Shown piece after piece: positions 45,895 to 57,985 of a stretch of DNA of 64,000 nt. The translations under genes were made by a program, and so were the position numbers. Origin of the DNA: Sesamum alatum (lineage: Eukaryota; Streptophyta; Magnoliopsida; Lamiales; Pedaliaceae); the NCBI GenBank assembly GCA_034509735.1, contig JACGWO010000004.1:20007395-20071394 (forward strand). The letters run 5' to 3'. Under the pieces are notes generated by a model. It was given only the letters and a program-made list of their open reading frames with translations, did no database searches and was not told the origin of the DNA. Numbering within the stretch: the first letter of the stretch is position 1; each line of letters begins with the position of its first letter.

Positions 45895-48095
45895 TGAAGG
45901 GACAAGCGGATCCGCCCGGGAGAGCGAGCGGAAGCATGAAATAATTAAAATTGTGTAAATAAAAGCAATGATCACCAAATCCCAAGGGGTGTACCCTTGG
46001 GTGCTCAACCGGGCGTTCAATGTAGGATGTGATAATATTAACAACATATATTCACATAGAGCATAGACATAGAATAGGATAATACAAAAGCGTAAAACCG
46101 AAATTACCTTTGTAGTTATATTGCTTGCACATCTACCAACGTTGTTCCTCTCCGGAAATGATCACTAAGTTCAAACGTATGAACTCTCTAGAGAAGTCCA
46201 CACCACACCGGAAGAGCTCACGTTTCTCTTGCTAGAGAAAAACGGATCTAGAGGATACTATTCAAGAAACTAAAACACTATCGTATTAGTGTCTTTTCTT
46301 GGACTAGCTTTGTTCTTCAAAATGATCAAAGATCAAATGAAGAACAAATGGGAATAGTAGAGAGAGGGCCGAAAATTGAGAGAGAAAAGTGAAGTGTGTT
46401 TTTGTTTTCCCTAGAAAAAGATGAAATGTTCTTGCATTGATGATAGTATATACTCATGTATATACTAAATTAATGTGATTATTGGAATGTGTCTAGGTTC
46501 ATCCTAAGATGTCTAGATAGATTCCAATCAATCCCACTAATTCATCAATCAAGCCTACAATCGCATAAGGTATGATTTAATGATACCAAATGAGAGAGGC
46601 TTGATTGTAATTGATTTGTTCCTTACCAAAAGGGACAAGTCAACCTCACCAAGTCCATGTATGGCCGAATTTTTCTTCTTCAAAAGATGTAATTTTCAGC
46701 CATACTAGTTTAGGAAGAAGTCCAACTTCTTCTCATTCCAAAAGTGGAATTAACACACCTTTTGGGCCAAAATTTAATGGATCGGGTTTCATTGTAATTC
46801 AATTGCAACGAGCCCAAAATTAAATCCCATTGAATTCAAGGTCCACTTAAATAATTCCCATTGATCTTTAAACCCAATTAAAAGACCTAATTTTCCGACT
46901 CTCTACATTAACCGATAAATCTCATTTACCGATTAAACGAGGGCCCGATACAATATCGGTCCGTCCATCCAATGGACAATCCCTTGAGTAATCCAATTAC
47001 TTATTATCCTCTGAATTTGACTCCAACTCAATTTTTTTTACCTCCTCGGTGATTTATGTGTGACCCTTTAGGTTTACCCTCAGCTAGACTTAGGCCCGTG
47101 TCCAACAGGAGCCCGCTACCATGGGTGGTCGTCTAGCAACGGTCCATGGCACTAGAGACTAGGTGAATGTTCGCGTGAACATTTAGGCACTAATTCCCTA
47201 CGGGTACGCTCCTTCCATCTACCGTCTCCCTGCCTCAGTCTAGGGTATGGAATTGGGCGTCGGTTCCCATTCTTGACTAGGTGTCTATGCTTAATACTCC
47301 AGACTTCGCATGCTTCATTGCATCGACACAGGAAACCATTTCCTGTTCGACCAACCACTGTGGCCACAGGTTTAAACAGCATAAACGTGTGTTCGAGTGC
47401 ATACGAGATACCTCTGTCACATACTGACAGGGGACGAATCCTCTTCTTGGAACCCACCATCCCTGCTACACATACTGACTGCACTGGACAAGGCTTATAA
47501 TGATCAACTTACAGAATGATCACCTCTCACCAGATCCAAGATACAACCATACTATGTACGTGACTGCCATGGTTCCTCAAGTCTGAGGACTACTCCCGTA
47601 CTATCGGAACCAGGAAAATCCAATCATACCGACCAAGCCTCCAAGGCTTCCAAATGATGATCCCTGCAAGTCAATTCAGTCGGTTCGACCCCAGTCGACC
47701 AACTCACCAAGATCGTGTTGTCGTCCCACACCTGTCGCCGATGAAACACGACACTCATCTAATGAACACGACTTTTGGTGCAAGTCTCTATAGGACTCTC
47801 GATGCCCGTCTCGAGGTCCACGACTTGGAACGTTTCAGACCCAACTCTTTACCATTTGGTTTCAAGACCACCATCCAATGCATGGCCCAACTGCGTGAGT
47901 TGTTAATCGTGGTTTGTGGGCTTTGTTGTGATATATGTAAAACACCATTTCAACATATGAAAAATGAGCACAACAAAGAAGGTACCAATGGTAACGGATA
48001 CTCATTTTATTCATTACATAATATTACATTACATCAAGTTGTTAAATAAGTTACAAAATGCCAAATCTATTGGCTTTTGGTCACCTATTTTAACT
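45895..48095 (-). repeat. 3' LTR of element C (2201 bp)
   Basis: The + strand starts tgaagggacaagcggatcc. The conserved core is at 47116-47166 and the palindrome at about 47358. It includes the segment at about 46275-46660, with a TATA-like sequence (agtatatactc near 46447), that is absent from the 5' copy. It ends before atctcccacttga. Confidence 0.85.
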
Positions 48096-49500
48096 ATCTC
48101 CCACTTGACCTAAAGCCAATCGCCCATTGACCTCAAACCCATCTTATCTAGATGTTGAGTATAGGCAAGTTGCCACACGGGCTTAGTAAGTGGATCTGCT
48201 ATGTTTTCTGCGGAGCTGACTCGGTCCATCCGAACGTCATCCCTTCTAACCATCTCTCTGAGCAGATGTAGCGTCCAAGAATATGCTTGGATCGGTGATG
48301 AGATCTCGGTTCCTTTGCTTACGCTATCACCCCATTGTTATCACAGAAGATAACCACTGGCTCAGCGATGCTAGGTACTACACCCAACTCTTGGATGTAA
48401 CTCTTCATCCAAACCGCCTCCTTAGCAGCTTCCGAAGCTGCTACGTATTCTGATTATGTGACGGAGTCCGCCGTGGTAGCCTTCTTGGAACTCTTCCAAG
48501 CAACCACACTACCATTTAGTCTAAATACAAAACCAAAACTGAGACTTGGCATTATCGTCATCCGACTGGAAGCTAGCGTCGCTATAGCCTTTCCGTATCA
48601 ATTCTCCACCACCATTGATCAAGAACATGTCCTTAGTCTTTTTCCGGTACTTCAGGATAGTCATGACTGCACTCCAGTGTGCCTCCCCGACACACGCCTG
48701 ATATCGAATAGTCACGCTCAAAGCGAAAGCCACATCAGGTCTAGTGCACTGGACAGCGTGCTGAATGTTGCTACGACTAAAGCGTAGGAGATGTCCAACA
48801 TTCGTTTAAGCTCCTCATCAGTCTTAGGAGACTGCTTTTTGGACAACTTAATTCCATGCCTCATAGGAAGGAATCCTCGTTTTGAGTTCTCCATCTTGAA
48901 TCTCTTCAAGACTTTCTCAATATACAAGGACTAGGCCATTCCTAACATCCTTCTAAATCTATCCATGTAGATCTTGATGCCAAGGATGTAGGATGTCTCG
49001 CCCATATCCTTCATGGAAAATTGTGTTGACAATCAAGCTTTAGTGGTTCCCAACATCTTAGATCATTCCCAATGAGCAAGATGTCATCCACGTAAAGCAC
49101 CAGGAATGCAACTGAGCTCCTACTGATCTTCTTGTATACACAAGGATCAGACTTGTTCTTGATGAAATCATATCCCCGTATGACTTCATCAAAATGTATG
49201 TTCCAGCTTCGGGAAGGTTGTTTGAGGCAATAGATAGACCTTTGAAGACGACAGACCTTCTGCTCTTCTCTAACAGATGTGAAACCTTCCAGTTAATCCA
49301 TATAGATCTCTTCCTCTACGAAACCATTAAGGAAGGCGGTATTCACATCCATCTATCTTATTTCATAGTCATACCATGCTGCTATGGCAAGCAGTATCCG
49401 AATGGACTTAGCCATTGCTACGGGCGAGTAGGTTTCCTCAAAATCGACCCCAAGTTGTTGAGTGTAACCTTTCGCCACCCCTAGCCTGAGTATTTAATGG
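48096..49500 (-). pseudogene. RT-RNase H remnants of element C
   Basis: In several minus-strand frames one can read RT downstream motifs (YVDDILLIGN near 49090), the linker VLKRFKMENSKRGFLPMRHG (48718-48927) and RNase H pieces (GYSDASFQSDDDNAKS, 48521-48733). The RT begins near 49440-49470 at a sequence equivalent to KGYTQ...DFEETYSP, read there in the wrong phase. Everything N-terminal to that is missing, as in element B. There are many stops and shifts. Confidence 0.8.
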
Positions 49501-49905
49501 ACCACAGACGTTCGTATGGATCAAATCCAACAGACCTTTGGCTAGCGTGTTTTGTCCAACAAAGAGTTTCTTGGTCATCTTTCCCTTTAGACAAGATTCG
49601 CAGGTGGGTAGGTTGTCTAAATTGTCTATTTCTAGACTCTTTAAGTCCACCAACCTTCTTATACTATCCTTAGAAATATGATCTAACCTCGCATGCCAAA
49701 TCTGTGCGTTATCTTGATTATCATGTTTTCGTTTGTGTTCTGCAGTCATAATCCAATTAGACTGTTGAAGTATGTACAAACCGTTCACCAATGTACCAAG
49801 AAAATGAGACACACCATCATTGATAATATATAAACCATTTTTATTGATAGTGAAAGAATAACCCTCTTTATCAAGGACGGGTATGGATACAATATTCTTT
49901 ATCAT
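49438..49905 (-). pseudogene. Integrase N-terminal fragment of element C, fused to RT by deletion
   Basis: The zinc-binding region (WHARLDH, CESC) and the first part of the catalytic domain (HTNVCGP, where the catalytic Asp is replaced by Asn) are present. After QARGG the sequence jumps directly to the RT segment equivalent to KGYTQ, in a shifted phase. About 280 codons of integrase core and C-terminus plus the RT N-terminus, judged against B and the family, have been lost at this point. Confidence 0.8.
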
Positions 49906-50980
49906 GCTAGGTATGTAGAAACAGTCGTTCAGTACAATCCTAACATGACTATTAAATGGCTAACTCCATCGATCCTACGGCTTCCGCAACAACGACCTTG
50001 CCATCGCCTAGCCTCAGGACCTTGGTTAGCCTCCTGCTTCTTTGCAGTGCCTGCAAATCATTGTAGATGTGAGCACCACACCCGATATCCAATACCCATG
50101 AAGCAGAATTAGTTATCATATCCACTTCAACCACAAACATACCTGGATTGAAGAGAAGTTGTGGGCACTCCCTCTTCCAATGCCCTATTCCTTGGCAATG
50201 CATGCAGATATCATTTGCTGTGGACCGCTAAGAACCACGGCCTTCCCTTTTCATTTGCCCATTCCCACCAGGGCAGCAGGGGCCGTAACCGTCTTCCCCT
50301 TTCCCTTCTTCCTCTTCCAACACTGGCCCTTTTGCTATTCGCTTTGGAGGTCGAAGCCTCTCCTATCAATACCGCCGGCGCCGACTTGTGGGCCATTGCC
50401 TCGTATTGCACCAGCATGTTGATCAACTCATGAATAGACTTCTCAAGTCCGTTCTTGTTGTAGTTTACAAAAAATAGGTCATAGGACGGAGGAAGCGATT
50501 GGAGGATCACGTCAATGTACGTGTCATTGTTAAGCCCAGCTTTAAGGTCCTCGAGCTTCTCCACTAGGGAAAGCATCTTGACCCTATGACATTGTACAGA
50601 CGATCCTTCAGTCAGCTTGGTGCCAAAGAATGCTTTTGTGCGGCATATCTAATATGCCTGTCCGGAACCTCATAAACCTTGTTCATGCGGAGCATTATGG
50701 CGGAGACGTTGTCCAACATCTCATATTGCTTCTGGATGTCGTTAGACATCGAAGCCAATATGATACTGCGTACTTTTCGATTGTCCTCATGCCATTTCTC
50801 GAATGTCAAATGTTCTTCTAGCGTAGACTCCTCCGGTAAGTCGCTCGATAGCTGCTCGTCCAAAATGTAGCCTTGGTTCTCGAAATCGAGGACAATCCTC
50901 ATGTTTCTTAGCCAGTCCGAGTAGTTCGTTCCGTTAAACTTATTAGTCTCAAGTACCATGGTCGAAGGAAACTTAGACAT
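49906..50980 (-). pseudogene. Gag-protease of element C
   Basis: The homologous start MSKFPSTMVLETNKFNG is at 50980. Frameshifts lie near 50620 and 50240. The capsid region (EKLEDLKAGLNNDTYIDVIL), the zinc knuckle (Cys-x2 lost to another frame; remaining CQGIGHWKREC) and the protease site DIGCGAH are recognisable. In the protease the Thr of DTG is changed to Ile (about 50084-50086). It is not functional. Confidence 0.82.
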
Positions 50981-52872
50981 ATCTACATTTATAAAAATGT
51001 AAAGCAAAAATTAGTAGATGATGGTAATATTATTATTATTCAAGTTAAAGACATGGTCTTTTAGTCTTTAACCCTCTCACTATTTATACGAAAGTCCACC
51101 ACTCTCAAGTGGAATTTCGGGAAACCATTTCCTAGTGGGCTTGGGATCCATAAGCGTGATCTTCAAGCCCCGCTTTTACGATTCACTTGAAGAAAACCTC
51201 ATGGGAGATATCCAATATCATTCTCATCAATGAGATTTCCGAGATATTTTGCCTCACCTATTCGCATAGTTCTGATAACTCGAAATGAACCATGTTACTC
51301 AGTGTTGGGCCCGACCCATCAACCAAATCATGCTTCAACAGTCGCGCCCCATGACTTATGAGACAAGGAAACAGGGAGTGCAATCTCTTTGTTCACAACA
51401 ATGGTGCAACTTTCCCCTAGTCCAAGTGTGCCACGACTCGTGAGACCACACTTGGGTACTGGTAGCTTCCTCACCACATTGTTGTGGATGGAAGGCTTGG
51501 ACAGATAAAAATACCATTTTGATCCAAGTCATTCTGGGCTAATACATGGTCCAACCAAATGAGAGCTTGATAATGACTGAGACCTCATCACATTAAATGT
51601 TTTAGCTGCATAAATATCCAATATTCATAAAGCGTTTAAGTAAATACGCTGCATGAAGTAAAATATAGCATACCCGTGTTTGGATGATCACAAGCCCAAC
51701 CTATGAGACCCACTGAGCCTGCAGTGAGTCTATGGTCTATCTAGGGTGTTCTTACACTATTACATAAGTAATAAACCCATTGTCATACCAATGGGCTTTG
51801 TGGCTCTTCTTGTTTTACGCCTGATGTTACACCTTGGGCCTTCGACTCGATGGGCTTGTCAAAATAAAACCTCACCAAAACTACCTACTCTCATTACATA
51901 TGAAAGTAATATATGGAAAGGAAATGAACAAGCCTTAATATCATGAGGCTAGAAAAACGGGAGATGATAGTCCCAAAACAAGAGGCATGTAGGCCCCACC
52001 CGACAGAAAATGTAAGTGAATAATATTCATCTATACATAAGGTCTAAGGCTCTTGTCATCATCCCATGTTGACCCATCAACACACATAACATAATTATAC
52101 CAAATAATCATACTTAATCACGGATATTCAAAATATCCAACTGATGTCCAACATCACAAGGTATAAATATATAAATAATGTGCAAGATTCAAATTTTAGA
52201 TTTAATAGACATTATATACAATGCATCCAATGCATGTACTTAACCCAAATTAATTAAGCATATTTGATCTAAGAAAATATCTGAAATTCCAAAATCAAAT
52301 ATGCAAAATTAATTCATTTTCAGAAAATGTGCAGAAATCACCAAAAAATTCAATTTTCAGAAAAACGTCGAAAACCGGCACAATACAGCCCAGCCGTTGT
52401 GCCTGCAGGCCGCACAAGCCCTGTGCACGCACGCGCGCAGGCAACCAGCCTGCGCACCTCTGTGCAACGCTGGCCCGGTGGCCAGCAGCCTAAGCGTCTG
52501 CGCACAGCACGCGCGCCTGTGTGCAACGCCCGCGCGCATGCACCCGTTTGCCCGCGGCGCACTCTGCACGGCCGCCCCTGCCGGCAGGCACGCCGGCAAG
52601 GCTGCGCGCCCGGCTGCTGCCGTTTCTGTCCATTTTTATTTTTTTTATTTCTCATTTTTTAGCACATTAATATATAAAATAAACATGCAATTTTTTTAAG
52701 ATCCAATCTATAAAAAATCACACGTATAATGTCCATCAAATTCAAACAAATGAACAAGCACATTCATTCATATATACATAAATAAACATGCTCCTAAAGC
52801 CGTAAAAGCAAGTTGTACATGTCAAGCACATAGATCTATGCCCCTTACATCAAACCGAGCTCTGATACCACT
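50981..52872 (-). other. Untranslated leader of element C
   Basis: The gag-proximal part (51060-51460) matches the leader of B, including cctagtgggcttgggatcca and the paired palindromic motif (51350-51364 degraded, 51432-51446 intact). A GC-rich island lies at 52387-52624. No gene is supported; the frames across the island are compositional. Confidence 0.7.
52858..52871 (-). other. Primer binding site of element C (initiator tRNA-Met)
   Basis: The minus strand reads tggtatcagagctc next to the 5' LTR, matching the initiator tRNA-Met complement with a late difference. Confidence 0.8.
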
Positions 52873-54681
52873 TGAAGGGAACAAACGGATCCACCTAGGA
52901 GCGCGAGCGGAAGCATGAGACGGAAATAAATCGCATAAATGAAAGAAATTATCACAAAATCCCAAGTGGTGTACCCTTGGGTGCTCAACCGGGCATTTAA
53001 TGTAGGATGTAACAATATTAAAAGCATATATTGTACATAGAGCATAAAGATTAAAGATAAACTACAAAAGCGTAAAATCGAAATTACTTTGTAGTTATAT
53101 CATTTATGAGGCTACGAGCATTGTTCTTCTCCGGAAATGCTCACCAAGTTCAAACGTATGAAATCTCTAGAGGTAATCCACACCACACCAGAAGAGATGC
53201 ACGTTTTCTTTGCTAGAAGAAAACGGATCTAGAGGATTCGGTTTTCACCTTGGGCCTCCGACTCCAAGAGTGGTAATTTTCGGCCATACCACTTTAGGGA
53301 AGAAGTCCAACTTCTTCCTATTCCAAAATTGGAATTAACACACCTCCTGGGCCAAAATTTAACGAATCGGCTTTCACTGTAATCCAATTACAACGAACAC
53401 AAAATTAAATTCCATTTAATTTAAGGTCCACTTAAATAATTTCCATTGATCTTTTAATCCAATTAAAAGATCCAATCGTTTGACTCTCTACATTAACCAA
53501 TAAATCCCATTTACCGATTAAACAAGGGCCCGACACAATATCGGCCCGTCCATCCAATGGACAATCCCTTAAGTAATCTTATTCCTTAATTGTCCTCCAA
53601 AATTGACTCCAAGTCAATTTCTCCACCTTCTTGGTAATTTGTGTGTGACCCTTTAGGTTCACTCCCAGCTAGACTTGGGCCCGTGTCCAACAATAACTCG
53701 TTACCATGGGTAGTCGTCTAGCAACGGTCCATGGCACTAGAGATTAGGTGAATGTTGGCATGAACATTTAGGTGCCGATTCCGTACGGGTACGGTCCTTC
53801 CATCTACCGTCTCCCGGCCTTAGTCTAGGGTATAGAATTGGGCGTCGGTTCCCATCCTTGACTAGGCATCTATACTTAACACTCGAGACTACGCATGCCT
53901 CATTGCATCGACACAGGAAACCATTTCCTGTTCGACCAACCACGGTGGGCACAGGTTTAAGCAGCATGAACATGTCTCCGAATGCATAGGAGATACCTCT
54001 GTCACATACTAACACTAGAATAATCCTCTTCTTGGAACCTACTGTCTCGCTATACATTCTCAATGCACTGGACAAGGCTTATAATGATCATCTTATAGAA
54101 TGATCACCTCTCGCCAGATCCAAGATACAACCATCATGTGTAGATGACTGTCATGGTTCCTCAAGTCTGAGGACTACTCCCGTACTATCAGAACCGGGAA
54201 AATATAATCATACTGACCAATCTTCCATGGCTTTCAAATGATGATCCCCGCGAGTCAATTCAGTCGGTTCGACCCGAGTCGACCAACCCTCCAAAATCGT
54301 GTTGGCGTCCCATGCCTGTCGCCGATGAAACACAGCACCCATTCAATGAATACGACTCTTGGTGCAAGTCTCTATAGGACTCTCAATGCCCTGTCTCGAG
54401 GTCCTCGACTTGAAACGCTTCAGACCCAACTCTTTATCAGTTGGTTTCATGACCACCATCCAATGTGTGGCCCAACTGCGTGAGTTGTTAATCGTGGTCT
54501 GTGGGCTTTGTTGTGATATATGTAAAACACCATTTTAACATATGGAAAATAAGCACAACAAAGAAGGTACCAATGGTAACGAATGCTCATTTTATTCATT
54601 ACATAATATTACATTACATGAAGTTGTCAAATAGGTTACAAAATGCCAAACATATTGGCTTTCTGGTCACTTTTTCTAACA
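52873..54681 (-). repeat. 5' LTR of element C (1809 bp), promoter region deleted
   Basis: The + strand starts tgaagggaacaaacggat and ends ttctaaca. The conserved core is at 53701-53752. Relative to the 3' LTR it lacks a segment of about 390 bp next to position 53236 that carries the TATA-like sequence. Transcription from this copy is therefore unlikely. Confidence 0.83.
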
Positions 54682-55274
54682 AATTAGAGTTTGAAGAGGA
54701 ATAGGAGTATTCCTCTTCTATAAATACTCCTAGATGCATACATACAAGAGATGATCATCTTATGAGAACACACACAAAGACACACCATCAACCATCCCCC
54801 TTTCTCTCGTCCCTTCCTCCTCTTTTTCTCCAAGAAAAGCTTAGTTCTTTGTTTTGATACAAGTGGATACTAGACGAATTGATCACGTTAATTAATAATG
54901 CTTGATCGATTTTTCCTCCCTATTTCTCTTGATTTCTTGCTAGCACGGGAATCAAGATTCGGTAGGATTGCGTGGACGATTTAGAGGGTTCCTAACTTGG
55001 AATCTTGGTGGCAAAACATGGAACAACGCGTGTAGTGGTACGAAGAAAAAAAACTACAACCGGTTTGTCGATGTTCTTGGCGTTTTTCTTTGTTGCAACC
55101 CTATGGCCACCATGAATAATGCATGCTTTATTTTCTTTAATTCATGAGATGCACCGAACGGCGGGGAGGTTCAAGGGAACACCCCTTGAACGTCTTTTAA
55201 ATTCCATAAATTGTTTTAAATTCATCTCGCTTCCACATTCGCGCTCCTCCGGGGACGATCCACACTAGCTTTCA
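54682..55274 (+). repeat. 3' part of another Angela-like LTR (same family as the solo LTR)
   Basis: It has the promoter-to-end part of an LTR: a TATA box (tctataaatac near 54717), then sequence collinear with the complement of 24373-24950 (ttgctagcacgggaatcaag, gtggacgatttagagggttc), ending gatccaca...tttca at 55274. The U3 part is missing and the left side joins directly to the end of element C. It is not the 3' LTR of D, whose sequence is different. Confidence 0.8.
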
Positions 55275-55314
55275 TATACAACATATTGTTGATCTTTCGG
55301 TGACACAATAACAG

Positions 55315-55428
55315 GGAGCAGAAACATCCAGAACGCTCCATGATCACACGGATATTGAAGAAGACGAGGATGACGAAGATAGATTTGAGGATTATGATAC
55401 TGATGAAGATGATATTCCATCTTTCTAG
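55315..55428 (+). pseudogene. Acidic C-terminal exon, possibly the end of a CACTA tnp2
   Basis: After an acceptor-like taacag the frame reads GAETSRTLHDHTDIEEDEDD, continues with more acidic residues and ends DEDDIPSF at TAG 55426-55428. Its position upstream of a tnpA-like gene and on the same strand fits the last exon of the tnp2 transposase, but acidic tails are not diagnostic and no DDE domain is present in the window. It could also be a host gene fragment. Confidence 0.3.
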
Positions 55429-55789
55429 AGATTTATAATGAAATATTTAAGCTTGTAAAATTTAATGGAATTTTTTTATTTTTTTAAAAATAAATAAATA
55501 AATAAGTTAAATTTGGAACGGTTATTGTTAACAACAACCGCTCCAAAAACCGCTTCTTACACTGAAAAATTTGGCAGTCACTTTGGCGCCAACTGAAAAT
55601 TTGGAAGGAATTTTCATTTTAGGAATGGCCATATGGAACAGGTCGTTCCTAAAGTAGGTACAGTGAACTTGTTTGGTGGAACTTTTTGAAATTTGGGCGA
55701 TTTCAAATTTCGAACAATCATTTTAATGTGAGTAACTAAGGCCGTTCCAATTTAGTAAAATACGTAATATGTCAAAAAGCCGCAACAAT

Positions 55790-56230
55790 AGTTATATAGG
55801 ATTGAAATTTCTGGTTTTAGGTAGATATCTCGGCATCTGTGAACTGGATTCAGCCTAAACTTAAATGCATATAAGATTTTATTTATTTGATCAAATCTGG
55901 CGGTTCTTTTAAAATCAAATGGCCTGATTGAATGATGCACCAAGTTGGACGACCACTCTTTGGTTTCAGATACACTATCTCGATATTCATGTACCAAATT
56001 AGTCCAAAACTTCATCAATTGTCTTCTTTTGACGGTTTGATCATATCTAACGGTTTGATCTAAAATCTGACGATCGGATTAAGCAATGCAATACAACAAT
56101 ATATCATGATAGTTTGATTAGTCTAATACAAACAATAATGAATATACAAACTTATTTCATATTGTGACCATATACCAATCTTACTTCAAAATGTATTATA
56201 TTTTCAATTGTGTTATTCCAAACATTATAT
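55790..56230. repeat. Dispersed repeat, copy 1 (two tandem ~170-bp units)
   Basis: This segment is similar in the same orientation to 61870-62290. Shared phrases include gatatctcg, gtttgatcatatcta, ggtttgatct and atatacaaa. Within each copy the pattern (gatatct...catc...aaactt...ggtttgatc...) occurs about twice. It was not assigned to a named family. Confidence 0.55.
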
Positions 56231-56651
56231 ATATTTATTTAACATTAACGTGTTCGGATTTTTTTTAATTTTTAATCAGTCTTTTAAAAAGATCTTTTTT
56301 TTTTTTGTAATTCCTTTTGGAGCGGCTTTTATATATACAAGAGCAATACGACATCGTTTTAATTAAGGAATAATATCATATTGATGTTTTGTACTACCCA
56401 TCAAGAACGACTTCATACAAGGATATGCACTAATATTTTTGTATAATTTTTCTACCTCTATTTGAAAAGGTCATTGCTTGCGACTAGGATTTGTAGTTCC
56501 TATTGGAACGGCTTGATGGATGGATAACACGGACTGTGATCGTACGTCGTCGTTTTGTACATTTTGTAATGGCTTTACACATAATTAGGTCAACGACCGT
56601 TCCAAAGTTTCATATAATGATACTTGGCTGAATTTTCTTTCCGCTCACTTC

Positions 56652-56660
56652 ACCTTCCTC

Positions 56661-56726
<66 letters not shown>
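56652..56726. repeat. (CT)n-(TA)n compound microsatellite
   Basis: A CT run (about 56660-56694) is followed directly by a TA run up to about 56726, in the probable 5' untranslated region of the CACTA tnpA-like gene. Confidence 0.85.
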
Positions 56727-56727
<1 letters not shown>

Positions 56728-56844
56728 TCCCTCTCTAGCGTGTTCTCGCTCTCTTTCTCGCCACCACCACCACCCTCTATCTCTCTCGCCAACCACTTGC
56801 GGCCAGCCACCCCTCACGCCACTCGGGTTCTTCACGCCGTCTTA

Positions 56845-57985
56845 GAGTTTTATTTTGTAATTTTTACCATATATGTAATTTTAGAAATTTTTTTGTTATT
56901 TTCTGTAACTTCTGTAAATTTTTAGGATAATTTATGTAATTTTTCGGTAGATTTTAGGTAATTTTCTGTAAATTTTAGGTAATTTCTGTAGATTTTAGGT
57001 ATTTTCTGTAATGATATGTAAAAACTTTAGGAAATTTGTTGTTAAATTTATGTTAAAATTTCTATAATTTGAGTTGTTAATTTCTATAATTTTGGTTGTA
57101 ATTTTAGAAATTTATGTAAATATTGGTTAATTTCTGTAAATGTTTATATTCTATAAAATGAATGTGTAAATGTTGTTTTTTGTTCATTTTTTGTAAATTT
57201 GTAAATATTTGTAAGTTCTAATTTTTTTTTAAATTTTTGAAATTTTTTTGGTAATTTCTGAAAAAAATTTCGGTACTTTCATAAGTTTTTTGTGTAATTT
57301 ATGTATTTTTTTTTTGGTAAGTTTTGAAAAAAACAATTGTAATTTCAGAATTTTGTTTAGTAATTTCTGAATTTTTTTTAATTTTCTGATTTTTTTTTTG
57401 TAATTTTCTACAAATTATGTAATTTTCCCTAAATCTATGGAAACTTCTATAATTTAGTATAAATTTTTGGAAACTTGATGGGATTTAGTATGAATTTTAG
57501 AAACCTGATGGGATTTAATACAAATTTTAAGAAAAATAATATAAAATCTAGGTTAGTCATATATTAAAGAAATTTTAATATTATAATATAGTTTTGAATA
57601 CTTTATAATAATTTTTAATATATTACACAAAAAACTATTATTATACTAGGTTTTATAAATATTATAATATATATATTTATAATATTTTATAGTTGTCATT
57701 TTAGGATATCATAGAAAATTAGGACAATTATATTACCTTTAAAAGAAAATATAATATTATAATATAATATAATATTAATATTAATATATAATTATGATGA
57801 AGTTTACAGTACATTAAAATATATTAAAGTTAAATATAATATAGTACAAATTTTAAGAAAATAATATAATATCTATGTTTATATTACCATTAGAATGAAA
57901 ATTAATATTATAATATAATCTGTGATTCTATGGCATTTTCTGTAATTTTTTGTAAATTGTAATAATTTTTCAATGAATATATTCC
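56845..57985 (+). other. AT-rich region upstream of the tnpA-like gene, with repeated ttttaggtaatttctgtaa motif
   Basis: Between 56860 and 57540 the words ttttaggtaatttctgta, gtaattttctgtaa and variants recur in degenerate tandem. The remainder is AT-rich. It may be a long 5' intron of the transposase gene. No coding sequence is seen. Confidence 0.5.

Larger units (their letters stand above)
45895..54681 (-). mobile_element. Angela-like copia element C, degenerate and internally deleted
   Basis: Minus-strand element with LTRs at 45895-48095 and 52873-54681, a polypurine tract (48096-48108), a primer site (52858-52871), a leader of about 1.9 kb, and gag, protease, part of integrase, part of RT, and RNase H. 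The integrase catalytic core and the RT N-terminus are missing. The LTRs differ in length by about 390 bp and look roughly 90 % alike by eye, so it is much older than B. The flanking pentamers (CTATG and AATTA) do not match and the two flanks belong to different elements, so it was rearranged after insertion. Confidence 0.88.

Noticed and set aside
52327..52699. Open frames of 80-111 codons on both strands
   Set aside because: They are composition effects of the smaller GC-rich island in the leader of element C.
55560..55600. cactgaaaaatttggc as the left terminus of the CACTA element
   Set aside because: It does not match the right terminus CACTACACAAAATC beyond the first bases and has no supporting 3-bp duplication.
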